This document shows, piece by piece, positions 29,044 through 38,214 of a stretch of DNA of 64,000 bases. The stretch covers positions 15,000,205-15,064,204 of the forward strand of contig NC_067206.1 of NCBI RefSeq assembly GCF_026262505.1. Direction: 5' to 3'. How positions within the stretch are numbered: the stretch's first letter is position 1; the number at the start of each line of letters is the position of its first letter. A program made the position numbers and the translations under genes. The stretch comes from Trichomonas vaginalis G3 (Eukaryota; Parabasalia; Trichomonadida; Trichomonadidae). The notes beneath the pieces are model-generated. The model saw nothing but the letters and a program-made list of their open reading frames with translations. It was not told the origin of the DNA and made no database searches.

Positions 29044-29478
29044 TTACTTCATTATTCTCACTCTTCTTCTTGGCATTCGTGGTGGACGTTGTTTCTTGAC
29101 ATTTTCAATGAACTGTACATTCTCTTTTGTCTCAACTTCTTTCACTGGTGGGTCAGGGTTCTTTGACTCGGTTTGTTTTTCAATGAAATTCACGAACTTT
29201 GCAATAAGCTCTTGGTTCGTTATTGAAAGTACATCTGGCTTCTTTTCTTCTTGTTCTTTTGGTGGCTCAGTTTGAACAGAAGGTTTTATATGGGCTTCGT
29301 GGACTTCACCCTTGCCATGCACCTTAATGCTGTCGCTCTCTGCATTTGCTAATGGTACCTTTCTTTTTCTTACGTATATTTTACCATCTTTACTCTGACT
29401 TACGTAATAGAAAGGATGTTGTATTCCTCTTGCGTCATTTAATATAATAGACTCTCGCTCTGATTTTGACAAGCTCAT
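29044..29478 (-). CDS. Polinton unknown protein with FYxxxxxDG motif, copy B
   Basis: This intact 144-residue counterpart of 8503-8937 differs at only a few residues. It carries HPFYYVSQSKDGKIYVRKRK, the embedded GC module read as VHGKGEVHEAH, and the basic end PRRRVRIMK. The start codon is 46 bp from the divergent Lys/Glu-rich gene, with TTTTTTATCTGCAG between them. Function unknown; probably virion-associated from its place before the capsid gene. Confidence 0.64.
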   Translation of the reverse strand: MSLSKSERESIILNDARGIQHPFYYVSQSKDGKIYVRKRKVPLANAESDSIKVHGKGEVHEAHIKPSVQTEPPKEQEEKKPDVLSITNQELIAKFVNFIEKQTESKNPDPPVKEVETKENVQFIENVKKQRPPRMPRRRVRIMK

Positions 29479-29524
29479 TTTACATCGGTTAAAGTTTTAA
29501 TTTTGTTTTTTTATCTGCAGTCAA

Positions 29525-29785
29525 ATGACTCAGACAAGCCCTACGGACAAGACCCAAGGGGTCATAGATGTTGAAGCATTGAAGAAAGAAATTCGTGAGC
29601 AAATTTTATCCGAACTGAAGGAACAAAAACAAGAACAAAAGCCAGAGAGACCAAAGAGAAAACTTAGTGAAAAACAACTTGCTGCATTAGCTGCTGGAAG
29701 ACAAAAGAACCCACGTTTGCTGGCGAAGAAAGCTAGAGAAGAAGCTGAAGCAAAATCTAAAGAAGCTGAAGCAAAGAAAGAGTAA
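29525..29785 (+). CDS. Small Lys/Glu-rich protein, copy B
   Basis: This 86-residue protein matches the gene at 8197-8457 (MTQTSPTDKTQG start, RPKRKLSEKQLAALAAGRQ, Lys/Ala/Glu tail). It is intact and is followed after 24 bases by the virion-like gene on the same strand, with TTTATTTTTATCGGAACTAA in between. The pair is probably expressed together. DNA binding is inferred from composition only. Confidence 0.65.
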   Translation: MTQTSPTDKTQGVIDVEALKKEIREQILSELKEQKQEQKPERPKRKLSEKQLAALAAGRQKNPRLLAKKAREEAEAKSKEAEAKKE

Positions 29786-29809
29786 ATGGTTTATTTTTAT
29801 CGGAACTAA

Positions 29810-30719
29810 ATGTATAGACAAATACCTTTATCTGTTGTGTTCAGTAGTGAAAACCCTGACGTCAAAATAAAGGGGAACAGAGTAACGTTTAAGTTTCCAA
29901 CAGACTGCATTGTGAACATAAATGAAGAGAAGTACATTGGCATAACATCTATGTATATAACACGTGCTTTCAGAAAGGTTGACTTTATACTTCAAGTCGA
30001 GATAGAAAATGACGAACAGTCTTTAAGCGCCCAAAACATTCACATATACAAATACTTTAAAGACGATACAACATTGTTGCAATGTATGATTTCATTTAAT
30101 GAGATGTTTGAGAAAAAGTTCAACATTGAAGTACAAACTTTACAGCCTTTACGTGAGTTTCTTGCACAACTGAAAGAAGAAGGTAGTCAGCCACAACTTA
30201 TAGACTTTCATTATGAATTTAATGAAAATGAAGATGGAACACATGACTGTCAGTTTGTTGTATTCTCACCATTCAATGAAGTCGCTAAAAAGAAAGAAAA
30301 TCCATTACGTATAAGATTTCAAATCTCTGAACCAAGTGATGATTTCAAGAATGTTTTCAATTATGATGCAATGCTTCCGAGGAAAATGAATTTTCAAAGA
30401 TTGTAACACCTGGCATTTGGGATAGAAAGCAAGCTATATTATATTCAAACTTAAGTAAGGAAGTTGAAAATGAGTTCATAGGTCATACAAGAACTACACC
30501 ACTTCCTAACCCTAAATACTATAAATTAACTGGCTTCAATCGTGAGTTTGGATAGACATGTTCTCCACTCATGACCATAACTGCCCAGTGTTCTTACCTC
30601 CAGACCATAAGGACTGTCTCTACATTGAAGCACAACTCTTAAACTCTACCATCGCAGTATTGTAAATGACCACATGGGCTTCGCCCTTGCCGCTAGCGGC
30701 TTATTTTTATCACGAATGA
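29810..30719 (+). pseudogene. Beta-rich virion-like protein, minor-capsid candidate (copy B, frameshifted)
   Basis: The first 198 residues are open from MYRQIPLSVVFSSENPDVKI, including the segment broken in copy A. The frame is lost near 30385 (one A fewer than copy A), within the shared segment MLPRK. Further indels follow near 30410 and 30550. Comparing copies gives a continuous ancestral gene of about 303 residues. The 3' end carries the GC module (30673-30700). It converges on PolB with under 30 bp between stops. Confidence 0.6.
30673..30700 (-). repeat. GC-rich palindromic module, copy B virion-like gene end
   Basis: Read on the reverse strand it is GCCGCTAGCGGCAAGGGCGAAGCCCATG: stem GCCGC/GCGGC and stem GGGC-GAA-GCCC, both perfect. 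Compare 7287-7313, which lacks one G. Confidence 0.7.
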
Positions 30720-30746
30720 CCTCATTGCTGACAAAAATAAATGACC

Positions 30747-33700
30747 TCAGAACTTTCAACTTACGAATAAAGCTTGTTTTAGTCGTTATTGAGAAGTTAA
30801 ACTTCTCTTCTCAAAGCAAGGTTGACATGACTTACATAAGTCAAATCCAATCTCTTGACCGTCATAAAGTGCTTTGTAAAGTTTCATTAAACTGAACTCA
30901 GAGTCTTTTCATATGTTCCTTGCGGAACCATTAAACCTTTATCTTCATCATAGAAACACTGAACAGAGTCAGGAAACATTTCATTAGCGGTTAAAGCAAT
31001 AACATCTTGCTTCACGCCTTTCATTCTGCAGTGAAATGCAACTTCATTTAAATCATTCGTGAGTAAGTCTATGTAAGTCTTCTTTCCACAAAATATTGAC
31101 TTGTATGCTAAACTTTGTTTTCCAGGTGTGATTTCTGCAAAGTCGCTATGAAATTGACCAAGGTTTTTACCAATAAGTTCTCTACCGTATCTCTTCTTAA
31201 ACTCTTCAGCTAAACGAGGGATATCTTCATTGTAGAGATGCATACTGTCCGTATCGCTATAAAAGATGTCCATTCCTAAGTCCTCAGCAGTACAGAATAC
31301 TTCACACATTATTCTCTTCGACATAGACAGAATGTTAACACCAAGTGGACAGAAGTTAAAGTGTCTGCAAATGCTTTTCGTTAGCTTTTGAAAATAGTTT
31401 ATCTGAACCATCCAAACCTTCGAACTTCACTATATGGTTGTAGTTTCTGATGGCATATCTTATAGCATCTTTGTCATTTACTATGGTTATTTTTGACTCA
31501 ATAGGAGATAGAATAGTTTTGCCATAAATACTGTTCAGAATGAGCTTTATATTTTCTTGCAAAGGATTTCCTTCTTTCTTATACTTTAAACCTTAACTCA
31601 AAACAACTTCTTTACTTCATCTCTTATTCTAATATCTCTGTTTCCATCGTAATAGTATCCTTGCAACACTTCACATTGACACCTTGATATTTTATGAGGT
31701 TTGTAATGTTATATGGTCAACAATACATTAAACAGCAAGTGTTTGAACTTCTGGGAACGTTAAGTCTGGATTTAGTTCAGGGTCACAAACAATTAAAGGA
31801 AAGTGTCTATGTATTCCAATCTCTGTTATCTTAATGAGAACAAAGAAGCCAGACACAAACTTTTCACCAATGGGTTCCTTTTGGTCGTCATCGAATAAAT
31901 GTCTCATGAGATACTCTGTGCTTAACACTTTTCTTCATAAACCTTTGGAATACCTTCTAAAGTATAAAGTCTTGCTATAGCTGATGATATAATGAAACAG
32001 CGTCGAAATCAGCAATGAGTTCTTTTCGCTCTTTTGTTTCATGTTATCTGACAGCATACATCTTCCACCTTGAATACAGCGTGAAATAAATTCTCTTGGT
32101 TTATTTGAGAGTCATATAAATTTCCATTCGGGAAGTACACTCTGTTCTCAAATAATTTGTTTAGCAACTGAACAAATACTAACGTAGTCATATACGTTTA
32201 AATCAAATTCTTTCAATATGTCATTGCGGAACTTAACAAAACCTTCTCTTAAAATTCTTACATCTTGTTTGCCAATAAAATGTGCTATACTTTTCTAAGT
32301 CGAAGTGGTTCTCATCTATTCTGCAACCTTTGATGGAATCTATGTTTTTCATGAATGTATCTGCATCCTGGATAAACTTACACGCTTCAGAAATGACACC
32401 AGTTCTGTTGTCATTTGCTAACAAAGTACTGCTGTAGTAGTTGTATGGAAATACTTCTTTCGGTCCTGTTTGTAAGTTAAACATAGCAGGAAATAGTTTA
32501 AGCTTCTTATTTATAACACTGTAAGAGTCTTTTATAATAATTGCCCTTCCTTTATATAAGCCAGTTATTTGCATTGTTCGTGAACCTTTAATGATGGGAG
32601 TTCCTTTCACTTCTGTCATGTGTCTTAAGATGAAGTTTATATCATAACCGAGGTTATGGAAATATATTAAACTCTTGTCAGGAAGTCGTTCCAAAAATTC
32701 TGTTGCACAGTTCTGACCCCAAATGCTTTCACTCACAGAACCATCTTCACCGTCGTAACAGATGTTAAAGGCTTTATGAAAGCCGTCTGTGCTACACTCA
32801 AAGTCAGCAAAGAAAACGTGCTCAGGTATGAACTTACACTTAGCTTTATTTACTTCTTTTGACTCTGCTTTCTCCTTCAGTCGAACACAATACTTAGGAG
32901 AATATGACAAGTCTTTAAATGGTGCAAGGTTCTGTTTATATAAGTCAGTCGTATATGTGAAAAGTTCTCCATAAGAAATAGGTTCGAAATATTTACACTC
33001 CCACAATGTTTTCATAACATCCCATAGAGGTGTAGTTCTATCATTACGAACAACATATTTGTTCTCTCTCTTTGTATAAATCTTCATCTGTTTCTCAATG
33101 TTCATTCCACCACACTCCTTCAAGATTTCTCTGTAATTTCTGATGAAGTATGTTGTCATTGGTAATCTTTCATTTAGCATGTAGTGGTCTTCAACAAGAA
33201 GTAAGTCAATAGTTCGAGCAGTTTCACATTCTTTTGGTATGTAGTGAATTATTCTGTTATCTTTGGAGTTGTCGAAATAACCAATGGTTGCGTCAGAAAT
33301 TTCTTGTACTTTACTTTGAGGAAAGTCTCTAACACGAATGACTTCTCTCATGTGGTCAATAGTCTCTCCATCTACTCCAGCCCGAATGCAAGCATAAACG
33401 AAACAATTGTCTTCTGTCATAAGTGCTGCAGTTCTTTTGTTCAATTCATTGAAAATTTGGTAGCGTTCAAGATTTATAGGTAATGTGCAAAGATACTTCC
33501 AGAACTGACCGCTTCTCTTCTTATAAAACTTCTTTTCACCAAGGATTTCATTCCAGAAGTCATCTATATCTTGTTTATCTCCTGTTTGTTTAAGTCTGTT
33601 CAATAATCTTTTCTGTCTTTCTGTCAGTGTGCTTTCATCTCTATATGGTCTCTTTTTTGGTTGGCCTTTCTTTACATCTGACATCGTTAAGCCTTCATAT

Positions 33701-34923
33701 TCTGTTAAATCATACATCTTTATTTCAGTAAGATTCTTTATGTTTGTCAAGAAGAAGTCATAGTGCATTTCAACAATACCTGCAGCATTTGCTTCTATCT
33801 CTGATATAAAGTTCTCCTTCAAGAGCTGATGTAGTAATGTTCCAATATTATTGAGGTTTAACGTAGAACATTCATACTTTCCACCAAGTTTATAACATAC
33901 CATCCATCTTTGTTGGGAGTTTATTTTAATTTTCTCTAAGAGTCTCATGAAAACCTTACCGAAATGTTTGTGTAAGTAGTCTCTGTTTGGTTCATCTAAA
34001 GCTTCGATATTAAAGTCAATGAGTCTATTGCCTGACTTCACATTTCTCTTCCTATTCTCTTCATCTTTCTTTAACCATCTCTCACCTTCTTTTGGTTTGT
34101 CGTCAATGGAACGAATGACATCGTTAGCTTTGCGAACTTGTTCTATAGCGCTCTTAAACATCTCTCTTCTCTGTTGTTTCAGTGTGTCGTCTCTTCTTCT
34201 TGTTTCACCAACGTTTACATTTGTTATGTCAAACATTTCTCTTCTTACTTCATGAGGTACTGAACGTCTATGATATAAGTCAATAGCAACGTCATTTAAA
34301 GGAAATGCTCTTGCATGGACTTCGTCCTCGCCGCGTTGCGGCTTTATGAACTCATGAATTCTATCATCTACTTCAAACGTTTCTTTACCTTTCATGGGAA
34401 CACCATACATTTTCTCAAACTTTTCAAGTAGTTCTGTTTCAGCAGCTCTCATATCATTAACGAACACAACCTTGACTCTATTGACTGTAGAGTCATATCT
34501 TTGAGTTATATTATATGTTCTTCCTATCTTATATCTCTTTGTATTGAAGTCCTTCGGTTTCTGAACGATGTAAAGTAAGCCTTCACTGCAACGTTCCGTA
34601 TCGAATGAACCATAAGTTATGAAGTTATATCCAACAACTGGGTCTAACCATAACAAAACTATTGGTATAAGACTTTTGTCAATGAGATATGCTGTAGTTC
34701 CATAGAATCTTACCGATATCATAAGCTCAGGATTTCTTGTCAAAATTTTCTGAGTTGAAGCATTTCTAACCCAGTGGTTTGTTTTCTTTTCAGATGGTGT
34801 TATAATGTCTGACAAAGAATATTTGTTGTATTTCTTACAGTATCTTACGTTTAAATCACCTATTCTAACCACTTTGGTGTCATTGTCTATCTTTCTAACT
34901 GTTTCAAACTCAATGTTTGACAT
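30747..34923 (-). pseudogene. polB: T5orf172-PolB fusion gene (copy B), polymerase part frameshifted
   Basis: From ATG 34923 a single open frame of ~896 residues joins most of the KilA-N/T5orf172 protein (to ETFEVDD) to the PolB extension from IHEFIKPQRGEDEV. It reads on through RTAALMTEDNCFVYACIRAG into the exonuclease domain (ADFEC, HNLGYDINFI). A 4-base microhomology (ATGA) marks the join. The deletion removed the KilA-N gene, the small reverse gene, the PolB promoter and ~49 PolB residues. From about 32270 to 30900 the frame shifts repeatedly. Motif C here is SDTDSMHLY, the canonical form. The uninterrupted extension-polymerase frame shows that the two were originally one protein. Confidence 0.88.
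34314..34342 (-). repeat. GC-rich palindromic module, copy B PolB extension
   Basis: The forward strand reads CATGGACTTCGTCC, then TCGCCGCGTTGCGGC. It is identical to the module at 3631-3659 in reverse. Both stems are perfect. Confidence 0.7.
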
Positions 34924-35032
34924 TACTGTCTTTACATACAAGATAAAAAATTTTCTTAGAAAAAAATTAGCGTTATTTTTCTAACTAATGAAATTCATGA
35001 AATTTGGTCATTTTTCAGCAAAAATAATGTTT

Positions 35033-35069
35033 AGAGTAGAAGGTTAGATCTAACCTCATTTCTACCCTC
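35033..35069. promoter_or_regulatory. Intergenic covarying palindrome, GGTTAGATCTAACC type
   Basis: AGAGTAGAAGGTTAGATCTAACCTCATTTCTACCCT has an inner palindrome at 35042-35055 and outer arms (A)GTAGAA/TTCTAC. It sits between the stop of the 313-aa gene and the T5orf172 start, where copy A has the GGTGAG/CTCACC version. Both arms have changed together. Confidence 0.75.
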
Positions 35070-35074
35070 ATTAT

Positions 35075-36016
35075 TTATAACTGTTTTACATGGTAAACGT
35101 TATGAATTCGTGAGATTCTAAACAGTTTTGTAGCTTCTATTTCTTCGCTGAGGATATCAAAAGTTTTAACAATGCCGAAGGTTTCTTTATACTTCTTCTT
35201 GACGTCAGATAGAAGGAAATCGTCAGCAGTTGGATAGTTTTTGTTCAGAAATTTTAACATATCCATTTTATCTTCTGCTGGCTTTTCTGCTTCTTTCTTT
35301 AAGTCTGCATAGTCGTTTCTCATACGTTCTATCTCTTTGACGGAGTAGTTATATTTCCTCATTGCTGCTTTACATTTAGAACATTTCGGATTCATTTTTG
35401 CGTTATACATTGAAATAAAACCAGCTAGAACAACTAAGGCGTCAATGGTTTTCTTTAAATCTGAAGCAGTTGGTTTTATCTGTTCATTCCATACCTTACC
35501 TCTTCTATCTTTATCTCTTATCTGCCATACACATTTTGCAGCTAATGAAACAAAGTTGTCGTATGTCTTAAACTCCCCAGATTTATATATGTCAGAGATG
35601 TTCTTATATACCATGTCGCAATCTTTGTCCATAACTTTATGGTTGCAATGATATCCTAAAAACTCATAGTTTACTTTACGTATGAACTTCTTTATTTCTA
35701 CTGAGTCAGTTGCTTTGACTTCAATTTCGTCGAATTCAGGAATAGTGAGCTTTTGTTGTTGGATTTCAGGCAATTTGGGTAAATGGTCAATAATGTCCTG
35801 CATTTCATAAAGATACTGTTCATTTTCTTCATCCTGTGCGGTACAGTCTAAATTACTTGTTAAAAGTTCTTGCTTTATCTTCTGGATTTCTGTTTCAAAA
35901 GTATATGAAGAAGGAATGAAGCTTTTCATCTCTACTAACATAGATGTTGGATTCATGACTAACGAGTTTGGTGCTGTTGTTGTTTGAATTGTTGTTGTAC
36001 CGATTGTTGAAATCAT
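35075..36016 (-). CDS. Polinton-specific unknown protein, 313 aa (intact, copy B)
   Basis: It starts MISTIGTTTIQTTTAPNSLV after ATTTTTATCTTGTATAAAAG. A Thr-rich N-terminus is followed by a charged region (EIQKIKQELLTSNLDC), then EIKKFIRKVNYEFLG, a Cys/His cluster (YHCNHKVMDKDCDMVYKN), VWQIRDKDRRGKVWNEQIKP, a hydrophobic helix (IDALVVLAGFISMYNA), CSKCKAAM and a helical C-terminus ending YHVKQL. Two Cys/His clusters may bind zinc. I recognise no family. It is conserved in A (end only) and C. It heads a same-strand group with T5orf172, KilA-N and integrase, so an early non-structural role is likely. Confidence 0.68.
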   Translation of the reverse strand: MISTIGTTTIQTTTAPNSLVMNPTSMLVEMKSFIPSSYTFETEIQKIKQELLTSNLDCTAQDEENEQYLYEMQDIIDHLPKLPEIQQQKLTIPEFDEIEVKATDSVEIKKFIRKVNYEFLGYHCNHKVMDKDCDMVYKNISDIYKSGEFKTYDNFVSLAAKCVWQIRDKDRRGKVWNEQIKPTASDLKKTIDALVVLAGFISMYNAKMNPKCSKCKAAMRKYNYSVKEIERMRNDYADLKKEAEKPAEDKMDMLKFLNKNYPTADDFLLSDVKKKYKETFGIVKTFDILSEEIEATKLFRISRIHNVYHVKQL

Positions 36017-36098
36017 ATCTTTTATACAAGATAAAAATTTTTCTTAGAAAAAAATTAGCGTTATTTTTCTATCTTAAGGAAATTCATGAAAATTCAAG

Positions 36099-36132
36099 AG
36101 GGTAGAAATGGGGTTAGATCTAACCATCTACC
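36099..36132. promoter_or_regulatory. Intergenic covarying palindrome (GGTTAG type), upstream of 313-aa gene
   Basis: GGGTAGAAATGGGGTTAGAT then CTAACCATCTACC. The inner palindrome GGTTAGATCTAACC is at 36112-36125, with the outer arms GGTAGA/TCTACC. It is followed by ATAAACATTATTTTTGG and preceded by GAAATTCATGAAAATTC, the cassette shared by neighbouring genes. Confidence 0.72.
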
Positions 36133-36176
36133 ATAAACATTATTTTTGGTGAATTCAGCAAAAATAATGAGTTCAT

Positions 36177-36842
36177 TTACTCACAATATTTTTGTACAAA
36201 ACGACCCCAAACTTTTAACTTCTTTTCTGCAGCTTCTAATGCTATCTTAGCGAGTTCATATTCTCTAAATTCTCTCTTTAAATCTTCTTGTTCCCATTGG
36301 TCTAGTTCGTATGGAGAATCTCTATAACCATAACACATCTCACGTTCATGTTCTAATTGTTTTTCATGCATTTTCCTAACTTCTTCTTCAAACAAATGTT
36401 TTGCATTCTCTACTGTATCTTCAAGTTCTTCTTCATCTAATTTCTCATGAACTTTCTTGTCTATGGAGTCCATAATATCTTTGACATAAAATGCATACTT
36501 TACAGAGCACCATTCAGCAACAAAATGAACGAGGTCAGGATGTATGTAAATACCTTTGAATTCATTTATAACACCCCTAGTAAGCTCATAAAATGCTTGT
36601 TTTGAGGTCGAGCCACTTTTGGCTTGACCGTATTCGTTCATCCAAAACTCAAGAATTTCCTGCATTTTAGTACTATTGAGAAATCTGTTTAAATGGTTTA
36701 ACCTTCTCGCTTCTCTTGCCATCTTTGTTGCATTAATGTAACCATCCTTGTCTCTACGTAAGACTTCAATACCGTTATAAGTGCCTTTTGTGAACGTTTC
36801 GCCATTAGATTTGTTCGTGAATGTTTTTGCTTCGACTGACAT
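36177..36842 (-). CDS. KilA-N domain protein, 221 aa (intact, copy B)
   Basis: The domain is clear: GTYNGIEVLRRDKDGYINAT, KMAREARRLNHLNRFLNSTK, then RGVINEFKGIYIHPDLVHFV and AEWCSVKYAFYVKDIMDSID. A long charged helix follows (EEEVRKMHEKQLEHEREMC). KilA-N proteins bind DNA and are typical of phages and large DNA viruses. The start at 36842 follows the leader TTTGTATGTAAGAACAGTA. This gene is not the same as the MSV199-type KilA-N genes in A and C. It stands in a different place, between the 313-aa gene and integrase, so it looks like an exchanged accessory gene. Confidence 0.85.
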   Translation of the reverse strand: MSVEAKTFTNKSNGETFTKGTYNGIEVLRRDKDGYINATKMAREARRLNHLNRFLNSTKMQEILEFWMNEYGQAKSGSTSKQAFYELTRGVINEFKGIYIHPDLVHFVAEWCSVKYAFYVKDIMDSIDKKVHEKLDEEELEDTVENAKHLFEEEVRKMHEKQLEHEREMCYGYRDSPYELDQWEQEDLKREFREYELAKIALEAAEKKLKVWGRFVQKYCE

Positions 36843-36928
36843 TACTGTTCTTACATACAAAATAAAAAATTTTCTTAGAAAAAAATTAGCGTTATTTTTC
36901 TAACTAATGAAATTCATGAAAATTCAAG

Positions 36929-36963
36929 AGGGTAGAAATGAGGTTAGATCTAACCATCTACCC
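36929..36963. promoter_or_regulatory. Intergenic covarying palindrome (GGTTAG type), upstream of KilA-N
   Basis: GGGTAGAAATGAGGTTAGAT then CTAACCATCTACCC. The inner palindrome is at 36942-36955, and the outer arms GGGTAGA/TCTACCC are perfectly complementary. In the same cassette AAATTCATGAAAATTC precedes it and TAAACATTATTTTTGG follows. Confidence 0.75.
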
Positions 36964-36980
36964 TAAACATTATTTTTGGT

Positions 36981-37009
36981 CATGGACTTCATCCTCGCCG
37001 CTTTGCGTC
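36981..37009 (-). repeat. GC-rich palindromic module, intergenic between KilA-N and integrase genes
   Basis: The reverse strand reads GACGCAAAGCGGCGAGGATG then AAGTCCATG. It resembles the PolB-extension module but has one mismatch in stem 1 (GACGC/GCGGC) and one in stem 2 (GGAT/GTCC). Being outside any gene, it may be decaying. Confidence 0.6.
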
Positions 37010-37058
37010 TTTATGTTAAAATAAATGGTACCATTAATGATATCATGACTGTTCTCAT

Positions 37059-38174
37059 TCATGTCTGATTTACATCTAATGAAAAAGTTTGGAAGAATTT
37101 TCTTATTCTTTCTGGCTTATTTTTGTCTTTCCAGTACTCCCGCTCTAATGGTCCCAGATGTGTTGGCTTTGACTCTCTCAAGTTCTTAGATGGTATAACA
37201 TCTTCAACGCCTCCTTCATATCTTACTTTATAAGTGTCATCGTTTATGTTATAGCCAAGTATTTCAATAACCACTCCTCGCTTTGCTTCGTCAATGGTTT
37301 CAGCAAGTTTGCCATTACTACTTTCAACTAATTTGTGACGAGGATAAAACGCAATAGAGTCGTCAGCAGCTTTTATAAGATATCCATTACCTTGCGTAGA
37401 GTCTACGATATAATAGTTTCTACTTAACCTTAAACGTTTCTTTGTCAACGGTTTGTCGTCAAGAACTACACGAACTTTTGTACCAGGAATGAGGGTAAAT
37501 TGTGTTGAATTTCTGATATTTTGTGTTTGGCTTCGTTTCTTTTGTATATACTTTTCTTCTTGTTGTTGTGTCATTGAATTTGGTGTATGTCCTGTTGTAG
37601 AATGTGTTGAGGAATTATATACTTCGAGAAAATGTTTCATTGTTTCTTCGGTAAAGTCTCGCTCTTGGTTTAAATCTCTGAGCGTTCTTATGAAGCGGTT
37701 TATGATGCCGAGTATGTTATGGTTATGGTCTTCAGTAGTGTAGTGAGTTATGTTATGCTTAATGAGAAAATCTGTGATTTCATTGCTGAGGTATGCACTG
37801 TCTTGGTCTGATGTTAAAGTACTTGGGCTATGTTCTGCTACAAACTTTTGTAAAACTCTTAAAACTTCATGAGTTCCTTTATTCCTCATTGGATATGCAT
37901 ATGCTTTACGAGTGTTAACATTAATGAAGATGAGGAATGGTTTATGTCCTCCTTTTCTGCTTTGAATGAGAGCGTCAAATTGGTATGCGTCAGGAGTGTT
38001 GGAGTAAATTGGTAAAAAGTAGTCGTAAGGGTTTATTTTTGTTTGATGTACAACATTTTTGTCAAAGAACCTTTTCACTTCAGCTCTGTTAGTAAATCCC
38101 CAACTCTTTGCAGCTTCATTGAACTTCTTAAATGACCTCCATGGATGTTGTTCGAATACTTCTTTCAAGCTCAT
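37059..38174 (-). CDS. int: Retroviral-type (rve) integrase, 371 aa (intact, copy B)
   Basis: An N-terminal helical region (MSLKEVFEQHPWRSFKKFNE) has no HHCC finger. The RNase H-like core follows: YQFDALIQ (first Asp, residue 67), LTSDQDSAYLS (second Asp, 123) and ILGIINRFIRTLRDL, where the third catalytic position (159, exactly 35 residues on) is Asn. Copy C has the same Asn and element D has Asp. The C-terminal part has an SH3/chromo-like region (VVIEILGYNINDDTYKVRYE then GGVEDVIPSKNLRES). It joins element ends to target DNA with 6-bp stagger. Given the Asn, catalytic competence is doubtful unless the family uses another residue. It is tail to head with the fibre gene, 40 bases apart. Confidence 0.88.
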   Translation of the reverse strand: MSLKEVFEQHPWRSFKKFNEAAKSWGFTNRAEVKRFFDKNVVHQTKINPYDYFLPIYSNTPDAYQFDALIQSRKGGHKPFLIFINVNTRKAYAYPMRNKGTHEVLRVLQKFVAEHSPSTLTSDQDSAYLSNEITDFLIKHNITHYTTEDHNHNILGIINRFIRTLRDLNQERDFTEETMKHFLEVYNSSTHSTTGHTPNSMTQQQEEKYIQKKRSQTQNIRNSTQFTLIPGTKVRVVLDDKPLTKKRLRLSRNYYIVDSTQGNGYLIKAADDSIAFYPRHKLVESSNGKLAETIDEAKRGVVIEILGYNINDDTYKVRYEGGVEDVIPSKNLRESKPTHLGPLEREYWKDKNKPERIRKFFQTFSLDVNQT

Positions 38175-38214
38175 TTATGTAAAGTTAAAGATTTTATTCT
38201 AGGCTCAAGCGCGT

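Noticed and set aside
37059-38174. Integrase as part of an LTR retrotransposon
   Set aside because: No reverse transcriptase, RNase H or gag is present. PolB, ATPase, capsid genes and 6-bp duplications define a Polinton.
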